This document shows, one piece after another, positions 53,245 through 63,027 of a DNA stretch of 64,000 bases (its first letter is position 1; each line of letters opens with the position of its first letter). The stretch lies in contig CAVOJU010000027.1 in NCBI GenBank assembly GCA_963696315.1, forward strand, positions 12,599 through 76,598, read 5' to 3'. The position numbers and the translations under genes are program-made. Source of the DNA: CAWKEY01 sp963696315 (GTDB taxonomy: Bacteria; Pseudomonadota; Gammaproteobacteria; Methylococcales; Methylomonadaceae). The notes beneath the pieces are model-generated. The model searched no databases, had not been told where the DNA came from, and worked only from the letters and a program-made list of their open reading frames with translations.

Positions 53245-54000
53245 ATGATTGAAACTACCCTCAGCCAACTACGCCAACTGAAACTAACCGGCATGGCCTC
53301 GGCGCTGCAAACGCAACGGGAACAGCCTGGCACTTATGAAGGCTTAGCCTTTGCCGAACGCCTGCAATTATTAGTCGATCACGAAGACCAGGAACGCAAT
53401 CAGCGCAAACAGGATCGCCTGACACGCGCTGCGCAATTCAAACTAAAGGCCTATGCCAAAGACATCGATTATCTGCCCGCCAGAGGCTTGCAGCAGTCAC
53501 AAATGGCGTCGCTGCTGATGTGTGACTGGTTGAAAAAAGCCCAAAACCTGTTGCTGACCGGCCCCTGCGGCACCGGCAAAACCTATGTTGCTTGCGCACT
53601 CGGTCATCAAGCCTGCATGAAAGGTTACAGCGTCCGCTATTACCGGCTTCCGCGCCTCATCCTCGCCTTAACACAGGCCAAGGCGGATGGCAGCTACAGT
53701 AAATTGCTAAAAGCCATCGCCAGTCTGGATTTGCTGATCATTGATGATTGGGGCTTAGAGCCTTTAAATGCCGCCACCCGAAATGACTTGATGGAAATAA
53801 TGGATGATCGCTATCAACAGTCCGCAACCCTCATGATCAGTCAGCTACCGACCGAACAATGGTATGACGTTATTGGTGATAATACCTTAGCCGATGCCAT
53901 TTTGGATCGGCTGATGCACAACGCCCACCGGATGAATTTACAAGGAGAAAATATGCGAAAAAAAATGAATTCCTTGACCCAAGTTGAACACTTAGAGTAA
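53245..54000 (+). CDS. istB: IstB AAA+ ATPase, IS21 helper
   Basis: 251 residues, intact. Walker A is LLTGPCGTGKTYVACALGHQA (near residue 109), Walker B LDLLIIDDWGLEPL, then sensor and arginine-finger region ILDRLMHNAHRMNLQGENMRKK. IstB stimulates and targets IstA. It follows istA by 97 bp. Confidence 0.95.
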   Translation: MIETTLSQLRQLKLTGMASALQTQREQPGTYEGLAFAERLQLLVDHEDQERNQRKQDRLTRAAQFKLKAYAKDIDYLPARGLQQSQMASLLMCDWLKKAQNLLLTGPCGTGKTYVACALGHQACMKGYSVRYYRLPRLILALTQAKADGSYSKLLKAIASLDLLIIDDWGLEPLNAATRNDLMEIMDDRYQQSATLMISQLPTEQWYDVIGDNTLADAILDRLMHNAHRMNLQGENMRKKMNSLTQVEHLE

Positions 54001-54080
54001 AAATTCACTTCCACCGATGCGTTAGGTTTTAGGTGTTCAAGTTCGACCAGAATCACTGTTCAAATTATTCAGAATACGCA

Positions 54081-54135
54081 GCAGTCGCATTTCGATATAG
54101 TTCCTATCCTCAAGGGTGAGGTGTGTATAAGCCAT
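54081..54135 (-). pseudogene. N-terminal fragment of an IS30-family transposase
   Basis: Reads MAYTHLTLEDRNYIEMRL, the standard IS30-transposase start, and is then cut by the IS21 end at 54,080. Only ~18 codons remain. The upstream ~60 bp (54,136 to ~54,195) looks like the IS30 leader. Confidence 0.8.
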
Positions 54136-54214
54136 AAGCAATTCCGTCAGTTGTGTTTCGGGAGGCTTTTTACCACATCTTGCCCTTTTCTGCTTTAGTG
54201 GCGCGGCATCCCAA
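54136..54214. other. IS30 leader remnant and junction to high-GC DNA
   Basis: This 79-bp strip passes from the IS30 leader (TTTTTACCACATCTTGCCC) to DNA of much higher G+C. The exact switch lies between about 54,190 and 54,215. Every gene to the right has planctomycete-like sequence and dense frameshifts. Confidence 0.6.
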
Positions 54215-57200
54215 CTAGATAAACGGGTTGAGCGAGCTGCAGTTGTAGCGTGAAACGCGTGCGGTTGCGGCCGAATGGTTCGGCGCGACGAAGCTCAGCT
54301 GTCCGCGTTCCAGACCACCGCTGGTCATCGCCCGCCGCTCGGCTCCGTGCGCGCTATCGCTGCCCGGCCGCATCGAGCAGGCCCACTGCAGCACGAAGTC
54401 GCTGGGCCGGAACAAGTCGTTGTGCAACGAGTAGCTGCGCGAAACCGTGCGGCAAACGCGTGATGCGTGTGGTCCGGCATGATGAAGCACTGCAGTCGTT
54501 GCCCCGCTGCGCCACACCCGCGACCGGCGTGTAGTTGCAGACCGCCGAGACGCCCAAGTCGCGATGGCCGTCCAGATTCTGCTTCCACATCCAAGCGATC
54601 GGGCCGCGGCCGGTGTCGATCCCCGGCCCCAGCACATCATCCTCGTCCACGAACTTGCTCAGGCCCGGCGGCATGTACTTGTCGACCTTCCATAGGTTCT
54701 CGGTGTTCATCAGAACTTTCTCACGGTCCGCCACGTGGTGCCGCGGTACGTGTTGACCAGGATGGGCTGGCCGGGTCCGAGCGTCTGGTCTAAGGGGCGA
54801 TAAACGCGCCATCAGGAAAATAGTTGGAGTGGCCGCGGAAGCCGAAACCCGCAATCGGATGCGGGTTCGTGGATTCGAGCATGTAGTGCGTCGAGAACGT
54901 GTCGTGCAGACCATGCAGATCCTCGTCTCCGTTGAAGAACGTCCAGCGCGGACGGATCGAGTTCCTTCAAGCGCGGTCCAGGGTCTGGAAGCGTCGCGCC
55001 GCCTTGAGCGGATCGCCGCCGCCATAGTCCAGGAACGACAACCACTCGTTCGAAAGATCCCAGGCGATGATGCAGGGGTGATTGCCGTACAGGGCTGCAC
55101 CGGCGAGCACGTTCGTCCGGCAGTTCTCCCAGAACACATCGCGATCCACATTGTGGCGACTGGACGAATTGAAAATCGCGGCCAGCGGAAAACTCGCCAA
55201 GTAGCCGAACTCGTCCATGAACTCGGGATAGGGCGTGCCAGCGCGACCACTGCACGTCGCCGATGTTCACGCCTCCGCCACCCTGGCACGTGGAACCTTT
55301 CAGCCGCACGGGCCGGCCGTTGAAGATCAAGCGATCCCCCTCCACCCAGCATTCGCGGAAACCAAACCGCTCACGCAACAGATCCACGCCGGCCCGACGC
55401 AGCGTCCACGGTCTCGACCGTCAACGTGTACAAGTGCGGGTTGTCGGGTCCCCACAGCACCGCACTTGGCCACGACTTGCTGAAGGCGAGTGGCGCGGTC
55501 TGGCCGGGAGCGAGCGTCAGCTCCTGCTCGCCCAAGGTCAGGACGGACTGGCCGGCGTCTTCCACGCGAACCGTCGTTCGCACCTGGACAGGCGCGCCTC
55601 GTGATTGGTCACGGCGAACCGCCCGTCACCTCCCGCTTGCGCACGGACGGCAACGCCAAGAGTCCGTCCGCGGCCACGGCTGGCGACGACTCCAAGGCGA
55701 TGGCCAAGGCCGAACCCACTCCAACTGCCGCCGCCGGGCGCATCGAGGAAGGCGACGCTGGGTGTCGGCGATGCGGGGTTAACGTAATCCTGATCCATGA
55801 TGGCCAATACGTCGCGGATGACGAGCAGAAGTTCGTTTTCCCTCGCGGGCCGCTGCCGTGATATCGCAGGTCAGTGGCGTATCGCCGCCGCGCACCTGGC
55901 CAACTTTCTGGCCGTTGACGTAGGCGGTTCCTTCATCCAAAACGCTTCCGATCGTCAAGCGATAGGTCCGCCGGCCTTCCTTCTCCGGCAGCGTGAACTG
56001 GCGGCGGAGATACAGGCCGTGGGGGCGAGAGTCAAGTTCTCGATCGGGAACTGCCACAACGCGAACGGAATCTGCCGCGGCTTCCAGTCCAACCCAGCAG
56101 GCGGCGGCACCGGTGGAGTCAGCGAGGTCGTGATACCGCCGCTTGCCACTGGCCGTTCAGCCCGCACCGAACGCGTTCGCCGGGCAACGGTCCCGAAAAC
56201 TCCACCAACCGTTCCTCCTTCGCCGTGAACGGGTCGGGCCACGGCAGCAGTTGTTTCACGCCGGGGAAGAAGCGGACGGCGTCCGCCGTGGGCCAATTCA
56301 GCTGCGGCGGCGACACGGCGTGAGGCGGGCGGCGATCGTGTACCGCCGCGACGTGGGAACGACGGTGAACGGAATCTCGCGCGTCACACATGCATGCGGT
56401 GGCATCGTCAGGGTGGCGCGGTCCTCACCGACGAGTTCGCGGAAATAGCGCGCGCACCTCGGCCGAGAATTCAATCGTCAGCGGCACCGGCAGCGGATTG
56501 GCAAGGCGGCAAGTCGCCAGGGCGCGGCCGTCTGCCGACTTCTTCAAATTGGCCGGCAGCTCCCAATCCTCAACCTGGCGGAATCCATCGGCGCATCCGC
56601 CGCCGAAACTGGCATCCAGGTTCAAGCCCAACGCGGTGTCGCGGCTGAACCACGTGGCGCCGTAGTTCTCCGGTATCCAGCCGTGGCCGCGAGCGGTTCC
56701 TGCGGGTACAACGTCAGCCGGCGACTCGCATCCGGCGAATCGATTGGGCAGAACAGCGATTTCGTCGCCGGGCCGCAAGTCGGCGGCTTCCGCCGTCTGA
56801 GCCTCGGCGAAGTAGACGCCGGGCGCGACCTGCACCGGATCGGAGTTGGTCGCCAGTTGCAGCAGGCGTCCGTTCCGGTAGACACACAAGGCGCCGAAGC
56901 GGCTCTGCGGTGCCTCGGCGCCAGGCTTGCCCGATCCGTACCATACGCCCACGAGTAGCGGCCGGGTTTGATCTCGTCGAGCCTCCAGTAGCCGCCGTCG
57001 TTGTCGGGATCCGCAGCAGTCGCCGCTCGTTGCCGATCAGCACCGTCGTCATTCCGGCCGCAGGTTGGTTCGGTTCGAGCTGGAACTGGGCATCTTCGTG
57101 GAGCAACGGTTTCAGGGTCGTCGCGTCGAACGGGGTGGACTGGTGGGTGCGCGGAATGCGGCCGATCAAGTCTCGCCGCGCTGTCGCGAAGTTCGGCGGT

Positions 57201-58531
57201 GGCACAGGTCGGGCAGGCACCGCCGCCTTCTTTTCCGGCGCTGCGGCGACGACGAACTCGCTCCACTTCGCGCCCACCGGCACGAACGGTCCGTAGCGTG
57301 GTACTCGCGACAGGCGTATTTCGTCGATCCGGCCGGACCAATCGTAGACCGAGTGCTGCGAGCCCAGCCGGATCGCGGACGGCGTCTGAAAGAACGGCAG
57401 CGGCCGGGCGGTGGAGTAATCGACCAGGAGGCCGTTCAGGTAGTACCGCACGGTTTGCCGGTTCCACTGGCGGCCACGTGTTGCCATTGGCCCGGGCGGA
57501 ACCAGTCCCGCGATGGCCCACTGCGCAGGAGAGGCTGTGTTGCGGATCGTAGATGCCGGCCGAGGTGTCGCGACGACAGACGCAGCGCATCGCTGGTGTC
57601 CGCCTGCAGCTTCAGCACGTCCGTGTCGCCGGCCAACAGCACGCAGTAGCAATGGATGTGTTCGGGCACCTCGTCGGGGGCGAACCAGAACTCCAGCGTG
57701 CCTTCGTCCGGCATGCGGTCGAGCGACAGCGGTAGGGTGGCGGATGACGAGGACTTGCGATCCAGCTGCAACCCTTTCCCAAATCGTCCTCGCCGTCGTC
57801 GGTGAGTTTCGCCGCCTTCGAGCCGATACCAGCCGGGCTGGTCGAAATCGACGAAGGTGATCGTGTGCTCATCCGCGGACAGTTTGCGGTGCAGGACCGC
57901 ATCGGGATCGAACGGCTGCGTAAGCTCGGCCGAGAAAAACACGTCGTCCCAGGTGAGGTCGCACTCACCCCACGCGGTTAGCTCGACGGAGATCGTGCGA
58001 ATATGTCCGGGAATGGTCAGAGGATCGCGCAACTCCAACCACGCGGACGTGCCGGTGAAGGTCTGGCGGGCTAGTTCTTGCGGCCTTCGAAGGCATTACC
58101 GTAGACAGCGATCGCGCCCTTGCCAGAACCGTGCGTCCCCAGTCCGAATTCGTAGGTGGCATGGGGCACGACCTCGATCAGGCTCATGTTCAGTTGCAGC
58201 CAAGCGCCGGCCGGTGCGATGACACGCACCGCGCGCTCGCCGGGGCGTGCTTCGGACACCAGCCGCAGTTCCGCCGCCCGCCGCCAGACCACGTCCAGCG
58301 AACCGGAAGCAGCGGATCGGCGTTCTCGAACGTGACACTTTCGTTCGGCACGCGTCGCAGCCGCGGCTGCGACAGCCGTCCGGCGAATTCAAATCCCCCG
58401 TTGGCGAGCAGGTTCGACCGAGACCGCCGCTCCCCGATCGGTGACGCTCCCTCGGCTGCGGACAGCTCGTTCGCAGCGATGCCGCCGGCGACCGACAACG
58501 CCAACGTGAGACGATAGAGCCGCAGTCCCAT
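54215..58531 (-). pseudogene. Secreted LamG-containing glycoside hydrolase family 2 protein, many frameshifts
   Basis: Pieces in several frames assemble one ~1,430-residue exported enzyme. It has a signal peptide (MGLRLYRLTLALSVAGGIAA) at 58,531 and NLLANGGFEFAG (CBM-like start). A LamG fold at about 57,300-57,950 includes GTLEFWFAPDEVPEHIHCY, RYYLNGLLVDYSTA and YDWSGRIDEIRLSRVPRY. The GH2 part has the sugar-binding domain (RPHGLYLRRQFTLPEK, DEGTAYVNGQKVGQV), an Ig-like domain (VLWGPDNPHLYTLTVE), and the barrel with RFGFRECWVEGDRLIFNGRPVRLKG and YGNHPCIIAWDLSNEW (acid/base glutamate). Frame breaks occur every 150-500 bp and look like unpolished sequence, not evolution. Typical of planctomycete polysaccharide degradation; substrate unknown. 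Confidence 0.8.
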
Positions 58532-58891
58532 AGCGTGCCCATGGAAAGTAGCCGCGAATGGGGTTCCTTCATCATGGGGACAGGTGTCGAAGGAGGCGCG
58601 TACTGCTTGGCATTGTAACGGTGAGCGGCCAGCGGCACGATCATAGGCGCGACCATGGGCACGCCATGGAAGGAAAGGCGCCTGAAAGTCGCCATCTACG
58701 GATGCGACCGTGCCTCTCCGCGCCGCTTGAATTCGACGCACGACAGATGCGGGTCCGGCCTGCCGCCGCCCAGAGATTGACGGTGGTTTCGTGCGGGAAC
58801 GCCACAAACTCGTGCCGCAGCCGGTTGCCTGACCGGCTGCCGGAATGAAAGTCCGTTGGACACGCGCGCGATCGGGCCTCTTCGGCGGTCC
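58532..58891. other. Gene-free stretch between the GH2 gene and cyanophycin synthetase
   Basis: 360 bp of high-GC DNA. Long open frames exist on both strands, as expected at this composition, but none shows a motif, signal or ribosome site that supports coding. Confidence 0.4.
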
Positions 58892-61685
58892 TCAGTTGCC
58901 TTTCGCGTCGACGGGGCTTCCGCCGCCACGCCGTTGCGGACCTCGGCCGTGGCGAGCGTCTTGTGCGGCTGCTTCTTCGGGGCGCGCCTCCTCGGCGTGC
59001 CGGCGAGCAGCCGACTTCAAAGCCGCAGCGATGGCCTCGACTTCTGCGACGTGGGACGGGGCGCCAGGGCGTTCACGTAACGCCGCACGCACTCGACGGT
59101 CTCGTCGATGGCGTCGGCCTGGATCAGCAGCAGTTCGCCGGGCTGGACCGTATTCAAGGCGTGCTCCACGGACTTGACCGCCCCTTGAACCGCCTCGACG
59201 TGCCGGGCGCGTGGCCTTGGGCCACGCCCTGGCGGAACAGTTCGATGATCTCGCCCGCGGCCCGGCCGCGCACGTAGTGGTCTTCGTAGAGGATCACCCG
59301 ATCGAAGGCGTCGCCCAGCAACTGGCCCATCAGCAGCATGTCGCAGTCGCGGCGGTCGCCGGCGGTCGAGTAGACGGCCGTGCGGCGCTGGTGCGGGAAC
59401 GTGTTGAGGGCTTCGATCATGGCCCGCAAGGCGTGGGCGTTGTGGCCGTAGTCGATGATCACCGTGGCCCCTTTGATGTCCAGGATGTTGAACCGGCCCG
59501 GCATCTTGCTCATGTCGGCCGCGAAGCTTTCCAGCCGGGCCAGGATCGTCTCCCGGGGGATGCCCAAGCGACCAGGCCGCGCCCAGCGCGGCCAGCGTGT
59601 TCTCGACTTCGAACGACGATGCGGCCGTCGATGCGTCAGCGGGATCCGATCCAGGGTCACCAGCGGCTTCCTCCTGGTCGCCTTCGGCCAGGATGATCGT
59701 GTGCTCGCGGACGAACACCGCCCGGCCGCCCGTGCTGCGGTGTTGGACGATCACCGGATGGTTGCCGTCGATGGCGAAGAACAGCACCTGGCCGCGGGAG
59801 TACTGGGCCATGTCCGCCACCAGCGGATCGGCGGCGTTCAGCACGGCCGTGCCCGGTTTCGCGGGCCACCACGTCGACGATCGCCCGCTTGACCTTGGCC
59901 AGATCCTCGGGCGTGTGGATGTCGCTGCAGGCCGAGGTGATCGCCGTCGCCGATGTTCGTGACCACGGCCACGTCGCACTGGTCGAAGCCCAAGCCCGCG
60001 CGGAGGATGCCGCCGCGCGCCGTTTCAAACACGGCCGCGTCGATGTTCGGGTTCATCAGCACGCGGCGGGCGCTGCTGGGGCCGGCGCAGTCGTCGTGAT
60101 CGACGCGGCGGTCGTCGAGGTAGATCCCGTCGGTGCAGGTCATGCCCGACGCGGCGCCCGGTGCCTTTGAGCAGGTGGGCGATGAAGCGGGTGACCGTGG
60201 TCTTGCCGTTCACGCCGGTCACCGCGACGATCGGGATGCGGCCGTTGTTGCCCGGCTCGAACATCATGTCGATGATGGCTTCGCCCGACCGGCCGGGGCA
60301 CGCCGACCGAAGGCGCCAAGTGCATCCGCAGGCCCGGGGCCGCATTGACCTCGACCACGATCGCCGCCCTGCTCTTCCAGCGGAATGCTGATGTCCTGGG
60401 CGACGATGTCGATGCCGGCAGATATCCAGTCCGATCACCTGCGCGGCGTCCACGGCCCGGGCCGCGACGGCCGGATGCACCCGCTCGGTCACGTCGATGG
60501 CCGTGCCGCCGGTGCTCAGATTGGCGTTGCGGCGAATGAAGACGACTTGCCCGGCCGGCGGGACCGAGTCCGGCGTAAAGCCCTGCTCGGTCAGCACGCC
60601 CAGGGCGACCGTATCGATCCGGATCTTGCTCAGCACGTTGGCGTGGTGTTCGCCGCGGCGCGGGTCGGTGTTGGCGATGTCGACCAACTGGCTGATCGTG
60701 CGCGTGCCGTCGCCGACCACCTGGGCCGGCTCCCGCCGGGACGCCGCCACCACCTTGCCGCCCACGACCAGCAGGCGGTAGTCGTGGCCCGGAGCGTACC
60801 GTTCGACCAGGATGGAACTGCTCTCTTGCAGGGCCGCCTCGTAGGCGGCCATGACCTGCTCGCGCGTCGTCAGGTTCGTCGCCACGCCGCGGCCCTGGTT
60901 GCCGTCCTGCGGCTTGACGACCACCGGCCCGCCGATCTCTTCGCGCGGCGGCCCACGCGTCTTCGGCGTCTGTCGACGGGACGGCCGTCGGGCACCGGCA
61001 CGCCGACCGTCTGCAACAGGTTGCGCGTCAGTTCCTTGTCCTGCGCGATCGACTCGGCGATGGCGCTGCTGCGGTCGGTCTCGGCGGCTTGGATCCGCCG
61101 CTGCTTCGAGCCGTAGCCGAACTGCACCAGGCTGTCGCGTGTTGAGCCGATAGTGCGGGAATGCCCCGGTCGTCGCGCGGCCTGCACGATCGCGTTCGTG
61201 CTGGGGCCGAGCATGTACCGCTCGCGCCATCTCGTGCAAGCGGCTGACCGCGGCCTGCACGTCGAACGGTTGGTCGTGCACGGCCGCCAGGACCAACTCG
61301 CGGGCCGTGGTGATGCAGGCCCGGCCCAGATTCTCTTCTTTGTACTTGAAGACCACCTTGAAGACGCCTTCTTCGGAGGTTTCGCGGGCCCGGCCATAGC
61401 CGACCTCGACGCCCGCCAGCGACTGCAGTTCCGAGCGTCACATGTTCCAGGATGTGCGCCAGGTAGGTGCCCATCCGCAGCCGTTCGAAGAATCCGCCGC
61501 GTTCGCCGATGCTGCAGCGATGTTCGATCATGGTCGGCAGCCAACTCATCAGGCGTTCGTTGAAGCCGGGGATCTCGTTGGACGGCCCGATCCTTCAACT
61601 CGCCGAGGTCGACCCACGCCTCGATGACCGGAGAATTCGCCCAGATGTTGGGGCCACGCAGGGCCAGGACTTTACGGAATTCCAT
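58892..61685 (-). pseudogene. cphA: Cyanophycin synthetase, several frameshifts
   Basis: The N-terminus MEFRKVLALRGPNIWANSPVIEAWVDLGELKD and RLRMGTYLAHILEHVTLEL are typical CphA. The ATP-grasp part shows VVVKPQDGNQGRGVATNLT, ILVERYAPGHDYRLLVVGGKVVAASRREPAQVVGDG and RNANLSTGGTAIDVTERVHP. The Mur-ligase-like part has IVAVTGVNGKTTVTRFIAHLL (P-loop), FETARGGILRAGLGFDQCDVAVVTNIGDGDHLG, MPGRFNILDIKGATVIIDYGHNAHAL and DRVILYEDHYVRGR. Total ~930 residues, the normal length. The enzyme polymerises aspartate and arginine into cyanophycin. At least seven frame breaks, judged to be sequence errors because all catalytic blocks survive. The last ~40 residues are uncertain (58,892 or 59,017 as end). Confidence 0.87.
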
Positions 61686-62531
61686 GTGTGTGTTCTCTCG
61701 AAGACAGGTACGCGCGGTGGTTTGGTCGGGGTTCCGTCAAACTCTCGGAAGCCACCTCTGCGACGATGTCGCCGGAAGCGCGTGGTTGGCGCCGCTTCGC
61801 AATCCTCAGGGAGAGGTCATTCCAGTCGAGTTCAACCTACGTTCTCGGTGCATGGCCAGCTCGTGCTGCATGCACACACCTTGCCGTCCAGGGCCACAAT
61901 GTCGCTCCATCCGATGGTCGCTACTCATCGCAAGCTACGTGGCGGACGACCGTCGAGAACTCAACCATCTACCCCTCTCGCACATCGGCTAGGCACAAGT
62001 GCCAATCGCAGCAGAACGCCGCGTTGGTTAGCCGGAGGCTCCAGGTAAAATGGACAGAGTGTCCAGGCAGGTCATCAATGCGTGCGGGTTTCCCACGCCC
62101 TCGTAGTTTCTACAGCCTACTTTTTTAACCTTGCGGGATGCCCAATGCAACAGTCCGCCATCCGTTTTTCCGATCCCGCCGTGTCTCCCGTGTCGACACT
62201 GCCTAGGTCACCAAGCATCATCCATCTGCCTAACTCCTTTGCGATCGTCAATCCTCCTAGAATCGGACCTTCCCGCGGTGGACTTGAAGCATGAGCCGCT
62301 GGGCCAAGTCGGGACTCGCCATGCTCCTACGCCGCGTGATATGATTCCAGCTAGACTTGCGACTCCAGAAACTCAGCCTTACGCGTCCGGCGCCGAGGTT
62401 CCTTCGGTAGAATTGACATCCGTCTGCCGATTGCGACACGATTCAGACTATTTTTCCGGAAATTTTCCGCTTTCCGCCTGACGACGGCTCTCGCGGCTGA
62501 ATCTGGGCGGAAACAGGGAGAACGGCACGCC
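61686..62531. other. Intergenic region between divergent cphA and the DUF1854 gene
   Basis: About 845 bp without a supported gene. It must hold the divergent promoters of cphA (minus) and the DUF1854 gene (plus). Several long frames (for example 61,688-62,128) have no motif and read as non-coding. Confidence 0.45.
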
Positions 62532-63017
62532 ATGGAAGACCACCGGCCTGAGGTAGGCAGTTTTTCGCTGGAACGCGACAACTGGGACCGATTGGTGCTC
62601 GTTGATGAGACGGGCTATCGCTACGTCGCGGTCGAAGCCGTTCGTGCCTTCCCCATCTCGGATCCGCAACACGCGGTTTCGATTTGCGACAGCGACGGAC
62701 GGGAAATCGCCTACATTCCTGACCTGGAGGCGTTGGCCTCGGGCCTGCGGGAAACCCTGGAAATGGAGTTGTCGCAGCGGGAATTCGTCCCCATGATTCG
62801 CCGCATTCTGAATAATCCGCGCAACACCGAACCCACGGAGTGGAAGGTGGAGACCGATCGGGGCGTCACGGTGTTCCAGTTGGAGACCGAGAATGACATC
62901 CACCGGAGCGACACGAATCAGGTGACGCTGGTGGATTCCCACGGGATTCGCTACTTGATCGCGGATCCCAAGCAACTTGACGCCCACAGCCGCCGGGTGC
63001 TCGACCGGTTCCTGTAG
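62532..63017 (+). CDS. DUF1854 protein, cyanophycin-associated
   Basis: 161 residues, intact: SFSLERDNWDRLVLVDETGYRYVAVEAVRAFPISDPQHAVSICDSDGREIAYIPDLEAL...ELSQREFVPMIRRILN, then TEWKVETDRGVTVFQLETENDIHR, VTLVDSHGIRYLIADPKQL. These are the DUF1854 blocks. As I recall, this family and its ABC transporter neighbour carry the database label cyanophycin metabolism-associated; the synthetase next door agrees. A GGGAG site lies upstream. It converges with the ABC gene, 10 bp between stops. Biochemical role unknown. Confidence 0.85.
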   Translation: MEDHRPEVGSFSLERDNWDRLVLVDETGYRYVAVEAVRAFPISDPQHAVSICDSDGREIAYIPDLEALASGLRETLEMELSQREFVPMIRRILNNPRNTEPTEWKVETDRGVTVFQLETENDIHRSDTNQVTLVDSHGIRYLIADPKQLDAHSRRVLDRFL

Positions 63018-63027
63018 GACGGTCGCC

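Larger units (their letters stand above)
51383..54080 (+). mobile_element. IS21-family element with repeated terminal motifs
   Basis: The left end TGCATATTCTG and the right end CAGAATACGCA (inverted TGCGTATTCTG) define about 2.7 kb carrying istA and istB in that order. Further inverted similarity is CCTAACGCAT near 51,545 and ATGCGTTAGG near 54,022. No target duplication is seen: the left flank is ordinary accessory DNA and the right flank is an IS30 transposase fragment, so one side has been rearranged. Confidence 0.88.

Noticed and set aside
58558..58848. Frames between the GH2 gene and cphA
   Set aside because: Arginine-rich, motif-free and overlapping in both strands, as expected for chance frames in high-GC DNA.
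61688..62128. Long frames between cphA and the DUF1854 gene
   Set aside because: High-GC DNA gives long chance frames; these have no motifs, signal or ribosome sites, and overlap in three frames.
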